A stretch of DNA of 64,000 nucleotides from contig CM082579.2 of NCBI GenBank assembly GCA_040954595.2, forward strand, positions 2,790,001-2,854,000. The letters are read 5' to 3'. The notes beneath the pieces were generated by a model that was not told where the DNA came from, did no database searches, and worked only from the letters and a program-made list of their open reading frames with translations. This stretch comes from Balanoglossus misakiensis. Lineage: Eukaryota > Hemichordata. The position numbers and the translations under genes were made by a program. This document shows positions 12,444-25,039 of the stretch, one piece after another (within the stretch, counting starts at the first letter, position 1; every line of letters begins with the position of its first letter).

Positions 12444-14435
12444 TTTAAACGCAAGGAATTCGTGCATGCTTGATTGGGAAGTCTTCAGTCGGGAACATTA
12501 AAAACGAGGTCGCCGAATTAAGTGGGGGCTGGGTCCTGGTAATAGGGTGCTATTTAGCGTTGTTAGAGATGTGTAGACAGCGTGAAATAGAAGTCTGGAT
12601 CTCACCAGTCATCGCCAATTCTTCGCTGCTGCCTGTAGTGTTCCCATCAACGCTCGCTATGCTAATTGTCGGATGGTGGCATTCGGCCAATCGACGAGCT
12701 TTTGCCGTGAGCACCAAAGTCTCTAAAGTTACTGTAAAAAGTGTGTTGTTAAGGAGATGTCGGTTGTTATGACGGGGTGGGCCAATAACACCATAGTATA
12801 TGCCTACACCATAAGCAAATGCTAATATGCACACAATTCTTCTCAACGTATACAAGGGATAAGCCAATTTCGGGCAAGGTCTTGTGTCTGGTAGCTGTAT
12901 TGCTAGTTGCGTGGCGTTTATAAAACACTGCTGACCACCAACGATGCGTGCGCATTCCATCGACTGGGTTTAGGAATATATTTTGTTAACAAAGTGGGTT
13001 TAGGGGTAATTATCGTATTGTCGAAACCTTTTAGGCCGTGTTTATAAACACCTCCGCCCTCGCCATATTGTGGTGGCTTGTTCGTTTTTGACCGTAATAA
13101 AGGCCAAGACACTTTACAACGTGTACACCAGTGGCGCTACAATGTACAAATTACATGGTGTGTTGGTGGAAATATGGGACACACTTGTGCCTTCGTGTGC
13201 AGTGTTTTGCCAAAGTCGCCACCCTTCGACGCTGTTTTCGTTTCTTGTGTATATGCTATCTGCGTTGTTCATCTGGACTTTTGTCCGAAGGACAACATCC
13301 GACATTCTTGCCTGCGACAAGGAACAGTCTTCTGTCAGGTCAGCATACATTCGTCCACCTTACTTGGCTATTTTCACTCATCTCACCACATCTTTGCCTT
13401 CGTATTAGCGCCCTCTTCGGCGTTTGTTGGTTGTCTTGTGCGCGGCGCACAGTGGAGAGCTAGAGGGCTATGGAAGTGACGTAAGAGATTTTATTGGAAT
13501 CGCTACTTCTGTAAACTTTGACCAAGTGGATATCTGCGAGCCATTACCTTGTTATATAATTGCATATTTGTGTAAAATGCACGTGACAGCAGGTTTTATT
13601 TGGTATTTTCCACAAATCTTGTGATTGCACGAGTCATTTGAGTTTAGCGACATATTTCTAGCAATATTGTCATTCGAAACGAAACGGCCAGCCAGCCTGA
13701 GTCTGTCTGTCTGCAAAGAAGTGAAAAACATCTTTGGGCTATAGGAAAGGTGGTCCCAGGGACGGTAGCATGAAGTTTTATGAGTGCACGGACTTATATG
13801 AATTATCCTATGGAATTCGGACAATTCCAACAATGCCTACTGTGGGTTTTATTCAAGACGATATTCTTACTTCGGGTGGCGTTTCCGTTATTAGAATCTG
13901 TTCCGATAAGTTCGTTAACTCCAGTTTCACTCCTAATTATCTCAAATTTTCTTCTTCTAATAACCTGAGTGTTTGGAAATATTTTAGTGGCTCGATCAAA
14001 AATAAGACATATAACAAAAAACAAAAATAAACCACATAAAAATAATCCAATCAAATAAAGCAAAACAATCCCATACCGAAGCATGAAAGCAAGCAAGTAA
14101 ACAAAAAGAAAACATATAGACAAACAAACAAAAACAACCTAACCAACCAATAACACATATACCCCTTGGACTCTTACAATTAATAAAATATTTCTTTCTG
14201 TGTGTATATAGATGCAGCCGTTTAGTTCTCCCCCAGAGTGATTATATTCTAGCAAACGCGTATTGTCTTACAAACATCCAGTGGATTTCATTCATCATGT
14301 ATCTGTAATGATTCCTGATATCAAAAGTTTTTGCAGATGATAACTCGTTAATTAACACATATTTGAAACGTTACTCCTCCTGCCTGCGAATAGAATCCGT
14401 GACTTGGTCAAACTATTTCCGACGGAGTGCGTGAA

Positions 14436-14445
14436 GTCACGTGAC
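14436..14445. promoter_or_regulatory. Palindromic E-box (GTCACGTGAC)
   Basis: A perfect 10-base palindrome matching the extended E-box/CLEAR-type consensus. It lies about 200 bases upstream of the candidate leader acceptor and 650 bases before the start codon of the RhoGEF exon. Confidence 0.35.
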
Positions 14446-14632
14446 GCAAAGTACCCCCTGTCGCGGATGTACACAGCAACATTGATGATTTATGACAAAT
14501 GTATTTGCTGCGGCTATTTTGGGAGATAGTGGTCTTAGTCGTTGACTCGCATTTGGCTTCGTAGTTTAGCTTTGCGTTGATGTCCACGCCAAACTCTGCC
14601 TGTTCTCACGGCGTTCTGTGTTCCTTTTGCAG

Positions 14633-15097
14633 GGCGCTATTTGCATAACAAAGTGGCCATTCTCACCCCAACAAAGTCGATCAAGTGTGATAAATACACA
14701 AAAGACCAATTTGCGAGTCTCGTCGCCTGTTGCCCAGTCCAACTTCCAGTGCTCACCGCCAGTCCTCTCAAGCCAGACCGTGTCATGAACTCCTCCATGG
14801 CGTTTCCAGCCGGATAGTTCACCGGAGTACGGGAAGAACGGACGATAGATGACACCAAGTTTCTGCTGTATTATTTTTGAATTCAGAATGTGGCCGGACG
14901 CACCGTGAATTTTGATTTGTGTAATACACCGTGGGAATGTGTGTGAGGCCTGACCTGGGCCTGGACAAACCCTATCTGACAGCGATATCGCTATGTCAAG
15001 AGACTTGCATTGAGCACCGTGAGTAACTCAGTCAGGAATACCCGCGTAGTACAATATAAATGTCTATAAAATCTGGCAGCGTTCTGGGTCAATTGAG
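14633..15097 (+). other. Probable 5' leader of the ARHGEF17-like gene, with acceptor and upstream ORFs
   Basis: A textbook acceptor (TTCTGTGTTCCTTTTGCAG, AG at 14631-14632) opens this stretch, which then runs without another obvious donor into the giant coding exon. It contains several short upstream ORFs, all with stops: 14785-14817 (10 codons), 14849-14908 (19), 14937-15026 (29), 14993-15013 (6) and 15060-15101 (13). The in-frame TAG at 15047-15049 is 48 bases before the main ATG and rules out N-terminal extension in this exon. A CSL/Su(H)-like CGTGGGAA lies at 14930-14937. Transcription might instead start within this segment. Confidence 0.4.
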
Positions 15098-15101
15098 ATG
15101 A
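15060..15101 (+). promoter_or_regulatory. Upstream ORF overlapping the main start codon
   Basis: A 13-codon ORF starts at 15060 and ends with TGA at 15099-15101, so its stop overlaps the main ATG (15098-15100) in an ATGA arrangement. If it is in the mature leader, ribosomes that translate it would terminate right on the main start. Confidence 0.3.
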
Positions 15102-18100
15102 CGGATAGGACACCCGGAAGACAGGAGAAGCAAGGCGACGACATCGTTGGCCGACGTCTGAGCGGCAGTGCGGCGAAATATACCGTGAGTCGGGGACAGA
15201 TTGCCAGCGTTTCACCGGTGAGTAGGTCAGAACTGTCGCGAGTTTCCCAAGTTGACACGTATGCGAGGCGGCGGTACGAATCTCCGCCGCGCAGGGAAGA
15301 AATCAGTGCTTACTCGGGAGCTAATGTGTGTAGTACTAGCAGCGGTATTACTTACGCGATCTCAGGTGACTCTACTGTAACCAGTGGTTTGCCATATCAC
15401 ACTTACAGCTACAACGTCGGATCGTACGGTCGACCTATTACGCCAGAGGCATCGGAACAGCTTACAAAGACAGACCCGACCTCGATTAATGTGTTGTACG
15501 ATGACGTTTTCGAGAGAGATCGTACATCAGCGGTAGCCGCCAGTCTTAGACAGCAAGAACAATTTCACGGAAGGGAAACAAACACTGAGCAGACCGCATA
15601 CTCAGCAATAAGCCAACATGGCGACTTGAGCAAGCGGCAACAGGGAGGAGATCGCCAGGGTCCTTTTATTCAAAGACAACACCGATCTGCTAATGATGTG
15701 TGCGATTTTGGTTATCCCAGCGATTTTCACCGATCACAGGGAGTGTATTTCACCGGTGGCGAGCCTTGTCACGGCGAATATGAAGCCCAGAGAAAAGGTC
15801 GGAGCGAGGCAGGGCAGAGTCCAAGGTTGTATCATACAACTCAGCCGAGCCTACATACATTAGAAGCAAATAGGCAAGGCGAGCAGGGTAGCCTGTACAT
15901 GAACAGAACAAACACGGGACCGTACAGCCAGCATAGTTTCCCATTATCCCAGGATTTAGCGCAACCCAATCAACACACCGCAATTCCAGTCACTGCTGCT
16001 GTTGTGAGTATGTCAGAAAACAAATCTGAGAGATCTGTAAGTCCTACCCCTTCACAGTCAAGACGACCAAGCTACTTAGTAGAGAGGGAGCTGGGTCTGC
16101 AACATTTGCAGGAAACATTCCATGGTAACACCGGTGTCAGCAGTACAGTTTCTAATGAGCCAAACAAACAAAGTCAACTACAGGAAACTGATAAAACAAA
16201 CACCTATGGTATGTCTCAACAGACAAGATACATGGACGAAAGAGATATGTCCAGGACTTACGCTGCTGCACCACCCAGAACTGAGCTGGATGACCGTAAT
16301 AGAGAAATGTCAGGACAACAGTATTATGGCGATACAAGTATGCCGGAATATCTCCTGTCTGCGACAACGAGAACACCATTTGCGGAGCAGCCCGCGGCGC
16401 TCAAGGAAAGTACAACTTCTGTGCAGACGGAAGCGAAGGATATCACGGTTCAGAAGCCTTTAATTGAGGCAAATGTCAAGCAGTATTTGGACAAATCGGT
16501 TCCTGTTCAGTATTCCTCTGATACAAACATAAAACTTGATGGCCAAGGAAGGAAACCATTTCACAGACAGGAAGGCATGTACAGGGAAAATACTGAACCA
16601 ATTCAAGGAGTGAAGGACACTGGAAAAGGACGAGCCCCTAAGGATGCCCCAAACAGACCTACTTATTTGGGCATTATAGACGGGCAGCTGCCTGCTAAAC
16701 CACACCTAAAGAAAGTAAAAATCCAAAAACAGACCCTGGCTTCGTTCAGCGACATGACTCCTACTAGTTCGCGCAGGGGAAGTTTTTCTAGTGTTGTTAG
16801 TTCGGATTTCGGTCGAGAATCAGAGCTTGACTTGGACGAGAGCTTTCGCAGTCAGACAAGTATGGATAACGTCGCTGCCAGGCTAAGTCAACAAGACAGC
16901 CAGTCTGAACAGCTGTGCTATCAGACAAGTCCAAGGCCTGGTGTACAGTCAAGACTGCTCTCTGGTCAGTCCACTTTCAGACCAATTGAGGATGCTAATT
17001 CAGTGATTGTGCAAACTGATGAGGGCTTGTTTACATACAGAGATCATGAACAAAACAGTAAATCAAATAGACGGGAATCGGATAGTCCAAAGACGACAAT
17101 GGAGCAGTTAAATGTGAGTCCAACTTTTCAGTTGAGAACTAACTATGACCGCTTTAAGTTCAGGCCGCAGTTCCAGCGGCCGATGTCGCCATCGTCTTCA
17201 TCGTCGCAGCAGAGCAGCCCCAAAAGGTCACCGTCGGATCCAATATCGGTGTCGGGAAGGAGCACCACTGTTTCTCCAGTGGACAGACTGAGGGAATTAA
17301 CCAAAAACATGCGCGCCAGATCAATACCTGGTTTGCAGCAGGAAGGTGTCGCAGCAGGCCCGGTAACAGACAGTGTTCAAACGGCCCCTGCAGTTATGGA
17401 AAGGGCCCCACCACAAATCGACAGCAAGGGGGACGAAGATGAAGGAATTGGAGGGGAACAGACAGAGCCTTTTGAACATACGTTTCTACGGCTACCGAAT
17501 TTGAATTACGCCGGTGATGTGACTAAATCGTTGGATTCGGAGCGGTCTGACAGTCCGTCAAGGGAAGTCAGCCCGAAACGGCTTCTGCCGGGAAAGTACC
17601 GTTCGTACAATAGAAAAGTTGACTTGACCGCTGATTCCGTGAGTACAACCGTGATTGGCACAGATCCGGCACTACCAACAAGAACTAGGCGGAAAAATGG
17701 TAGTGGTCACCAGCAAAACAGTGACGCTGTCGCCGGTACCAATAGCGGATCCAACGGTAGGTCTCGTAGCGATCCAACGCAAGACCGCAAACGAATCCCA
17801 TCCGAAGAAACCGATAATGGATCTCGCGATAGTAATCTTTTGATTTCATTGAATGTGAATGGCAGCAAATTGCAAATGCAAGAGCCAGAGCGGCCCATTA
17901 GCTATGGTAGCGACCTGTCCATTGCTTCTTTAGGGTCGGAAGACCTTAGCTATTCCAAAGTTTATGAAGATGTGGTCAGTAAACCAACAGGTGTCGATCA
18001 AATTTCAGATCTGCCTGAAATCCGCAATGGAAAGGGAAGCAAGAAAAAACAGCCCAAGTCGTGGACGTGGCCCAACGGCGATCCCTCACAAAGTGATTTC

Positions 18101-18751
18101 ATCCCAGTTTCGGGGACTAGACAAACTATACAGACCGCGCTGAGCGAGCCGGCAATCCCGGAAGTAGACCAGGAGGATGACACGGATGATGCTATCACCG
18201 TGGCTACCGCGTTCAAGAGAGTGGAATGTGGAAGTGGGTATGAGATGCAAACGACCGAACTGCAACCGTTAACCATAGACGAAGAGAGAGATGTGTTGGA
18301 AATAAAGGAGCTAGACATTTCGATTCCACTGCCACCGACAAAAACGGCCACGGAGAAGCGGAAAGAGCGTCTCCGCAAGTCGAAAAGCGAGGACCGAGAA
18401 GCGATTGACAGTAAAGCGCCTCTCGGCGACGAGGGCAAAACGAGCGAAAAGCCGGCGGTCTCTCACCAGAGGTCAGCGTCCGCCCCGGACACGCCGAACA
18501 CTCTCCTCAAAGGGAATCAAACAGTGGTCAAGAAACGTGTGCGCGACCTTCAACTTCAACTGCCTGGTGGACTGACTGGGAGTCTAAATGTGCCTAAAAC
18601 CAAACCCTCTCCCGTTATCGGGTCGACTTTGTCGGTGACTGAACCGTTGCCTGTGAAATCAATAAGTATTCGAAAGTCTGCTACACTGCCCAGAACTCTT
18701 AGTCCTAAAAAGGAGACCACTGTCAAGACCAAGAAAGAGAAAGAACACGAC
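15098..18751 (+). CDS. ARHGEF17: ARHGEF17 (TEM4)-like Rho guanine nucleotide exchange factor, large N-terminal exon
   Basis: This exon encodes residues 1-1218. The ATG follows an in-frame TAG at 15047, and the exon ends in phase 0 (KEKEHD) at a canonical GTAAGT donor. The protein is rich in Ser, Gln, Arg and Pro, with no transmembrane segment or folded domain I recognise, so it is probably disordered. Visible motifs include RRPS (322-325) and RRGS (559-562), which look like basophilic kinase sites. Three 14-3-3 mode-1-like sites are RSPSDP (710-715), RARSIP (739-744) and RSASAP (1125-1130). A Lys-rich patch KKKQPKSWTWP lies at 982-992 and a basic cluster at 1087-1096. Identity rests on the DH exons downstream, which join in phase. 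In vertebrate ARHGEF17 the DH domain likewise follows roughly 1000 residues of disordered N-terminus, reported to bind actin and cadherin complexes. The family activates RhoA-type GTPases. Another ARHGEF10/17 subfamily member is the alternative. Confidence 0.85.
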
Positions 18752-18920
18752 GTAAGTACATTTCTACATCTCTTATTTCATTTCTTTATTTGAATATTAT
18801 GCACACACTTTCTGTTATTTATCATTTCTACCTTTTTGAAAACAACAGGATTGAAAGAATGCTAGTTGTTTAAAAAAAGTAGAAAATGCTAAATAATGGA
18901 AAGACATACATGAACATGTC

Positions 18921-18995
18921 CGTTTTATTCTTTCATAAGCCGTTTTGAATCCTGTAAAGTGTAGAATTCAAGACCGCTTATGAAAGAACAAAACG
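18921..18995. repeat. Near-perfect hairpin (33-bp arms, 9-nt loop) 170 nt into intron 1
   Basis: The left arm 18921-18953 (begins CGTTTTATTCTTTCATAAGC) and right arm 18963-18995 match as an inverted repeat at 29 of 33 positions. In RNA of the plus strand this gives one G-U wobble and three mismatches around a 9-base loop. The size fits a microRNA precursor, but a small foldback element remnant fits equally well. I do not recognise either arm as a known miRNA. Confidence 0.6.
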
Positions 18996-20500
18996 TCATT
19001 GTGAAACTGGAAAAGAAGCCTTTCAGTCCATTACCATAATGAAGGTGAATTGGAAGATTTTGTTTTTCTCGGCTAAGGCATTATGACTTATTATCAGGAG
19101 CTATTTTAAGGCCTTGTTTTTCACCATTACCCATTACCATAATGAATAATAGGCAGTTTCACTGTCATTTCATTGACAGAAATGTTATTTTGTTAATGGC
19201 TAATTAAGTAACTGCACCGGCAGGATGTTTATATCTCATCAATATAATGGAAGGTGTCTCTATACAATGTAGCTTTCAGATGTCTTTGTTCATATTATAA
19301 TATTTATAGAGTACAGTAGTTTCATCTGTCCATCATTTAGCGAAATTAAATTCCATATGGACATAATGAATATTCCTTTGTTATTAAAAGTATTAAAAAG
19401 CATTTGGCAGTCATGATACTTTGTGAAGAATTTCCAGGCAGCGTATTCTGGTTCGACCGCTAGTGTGTTCCGCATCATCGTTTGACATCATTTTGTCAAT
19501 AACTGAAGTACCACACAAGTGTGTACTTTTGCTGAGTCTATAGAATTCCTGATAAATTAAAAGATCATTTTTGTCCAGTTTAAGTACATGGCTGGTTTTT
19601 GAAGCATCACTTGAGGTTTTTGAAATACCAGCCATAACAGGAAGGTGTGTTCCACAGGATAGTTTTGAAAAAAACAACAACATATCCATGCTTGTTATGG
19701 TTTAGAGGGACATTGAGGCTGTTTTTGGTTTACGTAAGTAACTTACCCCATGAAACAGAAATAACCCCAAATTATAAAGTTAGATGGTGTCTTCTATTAT
19801 AAAAAAAAAATATTAAAAGAAATGTAAAATGATATCATCTATTATCTTTTTAATGTACTCTGGGTCATTAATCCATACATTGATATAATTGTGTCAGTAC
19901 ATCAATGTGGTAAACGTCCATTTGAGATATATTCACTAGTGTTAGCGACGACTGGCTAATAGCGTTAATGGTAGTGTTATAATAAATACAGGCAATCAAA
20001 TACTTCATTGGTACCTGTATTATTAATAATGTATGTATGTTAGAAATGAAATACTAAGATGATTAAATTATATCCAATTAGTTAGAAATATAATCACTAC
20101 AGAATACATGCATTATAGTGATACATCATGTACATGGAATCAATGTGATATTAAATCAGTTAAGGCATGGTTGGATGTAAATATGTCAAAGTTGAACCTG
20201 AAGGGCAATAATGCAACAAACCAATTTTGTGCATATTTATCCTGCAAATTGAGATTTGAGATTTGTTTGAGCGAAACGATGGGGTAATCAGTGTTAGTAA
20301 TACAATATTGCATTGCTTAGTATCAGATATACATGTAATGTGAATTTATCATCTTTATCTGTGTGGTACTTGTAGTAGGGGTCGGACAGACTACCATGAT
20401 ACTCAAAGGGTCTGGCCAACTGAATTGTTTATTAGATCAAATGATTTGGCATCAATTCAGAGCTGGTATGATTTAGTCGTTTGCATAATTGTGCATAAAA

Positions 20501-20556
20501 GACAGACAGAGAGACAGACAGACAGACAGACACTGAGACAGGCAGACAGAGACAGC
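20501..20556. repeat. GACA-type tetranucleotide microsatellite
   Basis: Interrupted GACA/GAGACA repeats in intron 1. Confidence 0.9.
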
Positions 20557-21851
20557 AGCTGATGGTGTACAATTTCATTCAATATATTCAAACATTGGAA
20601 TACATGTATGGTCCATGCTGAGAGACGAAGATTCTGAGAAGTATGCATATATTTACACACGAAAAAAAGAAGTTGATGCACAGGACATAATGAAAGAAAT
20701 TATTTAGATCATGTCAGTCTCTATCATTTCAACACTAAGTCAAAGGTGTACAATGCTCAAGGCAAAGGCTGGTTAGTCTCTCTCACTGAGGATGTGGTAT
20801 TTTCAGAAGGCAAAGAGAAAAACAAATGCCTGCATTCGTTGATGAGATATGCCGAGTGGTTTTATATTGGCTGGTAAGGCTAACAGAAGCACAATTTAGT
20901 GGCCTGTTGAGTATGGTTGTGAGTAGTCTGGCGAGCCCTCAGTCTTGTAATGGATGTATCATCTGCAGTGACCTTTACGTTGAGGTCAGCTGTACCGACG
21001 CACAACTGTAGGCTGGCTTGCTCAGAACCTGTTCCAGTTTGTTAGGGATTGGCTTCTAATGTCAGGGACGTTCGCATTCTGTAGCAAATGTGGTGTGTTT
21101 ATGTTGTCATCAGAACCTGTCTGTGAAGTTGAGTTTAGTTGACATGCGCACTTGCAAGAGGGAGGACCCCATGGTGTTTGCGGAGGGGTGGGGGCGGGGG
21201 GACCCCCATCAATATGCATACATGTACATATATACCTTCACTTTTGAGTGCTTATCTAGAAATGTGTGTGATTTGTATTCAAGACACACTGCGACAACCC
21301 TTCTCAATGGATAGTGTTTCTAAACAGTTTAGATGCAGATCAACGGACCAATCATTGCAGCTTTTATCGAGATGCGTGTGGGAGGCTTTAATTCACTTTG
21401 ATATGATCGCGAACACAGTGCACTCTGTGGGCAACAGTGATTGGTTGGCTGGTTTAGGAGCTGTCAACGTGTAAATCATACATCCTTGTTACCTAGCCAA
21501 AACCCTGTAGTAATAGGTAGGCTTGATACAGGGTTTGTAGTCAATTAAATAGCTCCACTTTTCATGGGTGCCTGCGGGCTGTTAGCGTGTGCCATTTTGT
21601 GCTAGGCAGTGGTAGTCCGAAATTTTACTCTGGTCACTACATGTACATGGCCCACATAAAAAGATATATTGCTTTTATGTTAAATGTGGTACGCACGCTC
21701 ACTGAACCCAACAACAATAAGTTGTATTTTAGATTTTAGAAAACCATTTTACATGATGACAATAGTCAATCGTTTGAATTATAATGGTTATTACCATGGT
21801 GATAAGGATGAAAATGATGAGGATGACAATCACCACCATCACTATTGTTGT

Positions 21852-21876
21852 CATCATCATCATCATCATCATCATC
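21852..21876. repeat. CAT trinucleotide microsatellite
   Basis: Eight uninterrupted CAT units within a longer impure CAT/GAT-rich stretch that starts near 21805. Confidence 0.9.
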
Positions 21877-24800
21877 TCCATCATTACCAATCGTTTCTGT
21901 TGCCATGGTTTCACCACAGTTACCATTGTGTATTTAGTGCACCAAATCACACCACTTAAAGCACACCACAGCACTTTTCAGCTGTCATTATCGGTATATT
22001 CCCACTGATCAGTTCACAAAATAATCGGTGACCGCACAGCGGCAACGTTACAAATTTGTAGTCTTCTGCTTTTGAGGCGGCGCTTGGGATCTGAAAGGGA
22101 GACTTTCGCACACAGAGCTTCTATCACGCTGTGCAAAATTGTCTCGGACGCAGGAGACTGACATTGATTACGCTAAAAATTTCATTCACTTAAAAAGCTC
22201 GACAAGCACTTCATGCAGGAATATGAATTCATCATGGCCCTGATTCGTATTACAAATTGGAAGCATCAACATTGATCATCCAGGTTGGATTGTCATGTGA
22301 TTTTCCTCGACTGAAAAGAAATTGAAAGATGTGGTGAGTCCCCCCACTGTGTATTGTAATTGATGAAATTGCCTCCGAAGTAGACCAGGCTTGATCAAGA
22401 TTCACTGGACTGAACCATGGTTTCCTGACCTGTATTTCACAGATATTAATTTGTCCCAAACTTGTACGGCTCATGACTTGGCTTTGAGTAGCAGAAAGGG
22501 CTGCAAATCATACAAGTCTCCAGGCCTGAACTGTGATTTGTAAAGGACACCATTTTTTATATTCTAGACTCTTACTTTGAACTGTTGTCCCAATACCCCT
22601 GAGGCTTGAATTGAAGAGAAACAAGCAGATTTATAAGACTGAGTGTCACCATGAGGTCTCGAGTTAATTTGCATCTGATTAGCATATAACTGGCTATTGA
22701 ACTGAGGTGGACCAGGAATGGTTAGATGTAAACCTCATTTATTCTCAGTTTCCAGACCAGCCACCAACAGAGAAGACAGCTTCACAGAACAGGAACTCGT
22801 GTGCGCGAGTTTATCTCAGCTCCGTTGTGTATTGAGAAATTGAAGGACATGGGAATGGGGTGCCTCCGTCCTGTGCCAAAAATAAACAATGCGTTCATTA
22901 GAAAGTGTATGGTGAAAGACAGAAAACGGTTTGTGTTGTTGTTGTAAGTTTTGAATGGAGGCTCACACCGAGTGGAAAAACTTGTCAAATATTTTGTCAA
23001 GTATTTCGCGGCTTTTTGCGAAAGTGCAAGTGAGAGAAGTGACTTGGTGTGAAATTTTTGGGCGATGAGACAACTTCAGAAGCTGTGGCATTGTTACTCA
23101 CATTAAACACGTTTCTGTCAACTGTCTTGGTCAAGTCAAAAAGTTTAACTTTACAATTTCAAGGTGACCCTTTCTCCAACATGATTTGGTCCAAATCTGT
23201 TGTTTTCTATGGTGGAGTTGGACCGATCTACAGAGGAAGATGGGGGTGAAAGGGTTCAGCTACATGTATCAAAGATGACTGTCTTCATAGTTACTTAGCG
23301 TGGTTGCTTGAGTAAAGATTTGGCAAGGTTGAATAGACCCATGCGATGGAATCACTGCTGACTCATTTACAAAGATCCTTAAGCAAGCACAGCTGATCTG
23401 CTAAATCCTGCCCTGTTGACATTGTGCCTTTGACCTTCCTGGAGAGTTTTTACACTTGCCTGTTAGGCCAAGTTGAGTATTATTTAATATCAGCCTGCAA
23501 ATCCCAGATTTTTGAGGCAAACAGAAGACTGTTGTACGCCACTTGACAGGTGCAGTGTGCAAATTTGCGTAGACACCCCATGTGAATGCATGCTCGAACA
23601 TGGCAGTGTTTTCCAAATAGCTGACATTGTGACGATGCCATAAAAAATTGGACTCAGCACAAGAATATGTGGGGTATTCGTGAGACTGATTTGACCCGGT
23701 AAAAACGTCAGTTTTGCAACATTTCTCCCCAAGTGGATATCAGTGACTGGAAATGCTGCTGACGGACAGGTGCATTTAATGTGGAGGGATCCCAACAGCT
23801 TGGAGAGTTGCGTCGACCTTTGATCTCTGACGCCGGCAAATGGCTGGACAGGTGCCGATGTCATTTTTCCCCCTGAGTACATTTGTAGAAGTCATGTGGC
23901 TTCAATGACTGGGAAATAATATGAAGTGACACTCCCAGGGTCCATACACATTGCAACGTAGTGACCCCCTCCTCCAGGTCTGTGTAAAATGCATTTGTAG
24001 GATGCCATTAAATTTTGCATAATCCCTTATGGGTTATTTTACTTTATTCAGAGTTATCATGTAACATTTCAATCTCAGATCCTTTGTTTTATACAATCTG
24101 AATAAGATACATGTAATTGCAAATACAATCTGATTGAAAAACACCACTGAATGATGCTTGTGGCTTCCTGCTAATTTGAGTGTTCTGATTGGTTCTTGTC
24201 TTTAGAAGTGTTTGTAAATGCTCTCTCTCCTCCAGTCATGCTGCTCAGTGGTGCATCCATCCATTGTGCCGGTGTACCCCATCTTTACCTGATGCGTATC
24301 CGTGACGGACTCCGCCCTGCAGGCCTGGCTGCGAGCCTTACTCCGATTACTGTATCAATAAAAATGTTAATAAGATGTATTGTTTATTTTAGACTGTTGT
24401 ACATCTGTCTCGGATCATATAATTCATGGCGGAGTATGTGAAAAAAATGTTTGCTGACAAAAAAAATCTCTGAGCTGGGTTTTGCCCCAAAGGGCTGTCT
24501 GGTAATTGATACTTGTAAAAGTTGCCCATGTAAATGAGTTGTATTAGGCAGTAATGGGTGAAGAGTGTGGCTTCCTGACCTTCCTGAGTGGCACAATTAT
24601 ATCTGCGATAAAAGTTCTCCGGTTTGTGACAGTTGATGTTCTCAACGTGATAGTTTTCGGAAGAAAAGAAGGTGTATATGTACGTAGGTACTAGGTTCCG
24701 TTATGTCTGACCCCTGGTGGTGGAGGTCTGTCAGGGGAGTGGAGAAATGGGATGGCAGGCAGATTTAATACCGTAATACCTGTAACCTGAATATTGTTTT

Positions 24801-25022
24801 GCATTCTTTGGCAACTTAACAGCATTTCTAAGGTGCAGTGATATGTGTTTATTCTACAAGAGGGTGGCTTACTTTGACAACTGACACTTTGGGTATGTAT
24901 GTGTGTACCTTTAGGAAGATTTGTTGGCAAAGGTTGTGTTTGTTTTACAGAATTATATTTAAATCCCCTTTCCTATAAGAAACTTGTTAGAAACTTATAA
25001 AAAATAAGAAACTTTAAAGAGA

Positions 25023-25037
25023 GGGGGGGGGGGGGGG
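25023..25037. repeat. Homopolymer G tract (15 G) beside an A tract
   Basis: Fifteen G followed closely by eleven A (25040-25050), at the tail end of the SINE-like element. Confidence 0.95.
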
Positions 25038-25039
25038 AT

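Larger units (their letters stand above)
1808..14632. other. 13 kb intergenic/upstream region between two divergent genes
   Basis: No open frame here resembles a known protein. The longest frames (about 110-136 codons near 11308-11712 and 12550-13480) show no family motifs, and several overlap in different frames. The region is clearly richer in CpG than the big intron to the right. It holds a 13-G run (2364-2376), the CpG-rich donor block (5500-5749), a second donor candidate (8715), a small GC-rich hairpin (7069-7104), GACA-rich DNA near 10655-10720, A-rich stretches (about 11930-11975 and 13995-14160), and a strong acceptor at 14631. Non-coding first exons of both flanking genes must be somewhere in or near it. 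Confidence 0.6.

Noticed and set aside
15054-15071. TATA-box-like TATAAA and CTATAAAA just before the main ATG
   Set aside because: A start site 25-30 bases downstream would fall at or inside the coding start, leaving essentially no leader. It is more likely part of the leader.
17998-18438. 146-codon minus-strand frame
   Set aside because: It is a shadow of the real plus-strand coding exon, which has splice-site and family support.
23490-23882. 130-codon minus-strand ORF in intron 1
   Set aside because: No motif, signal peptide or splice context; chance-length frame.
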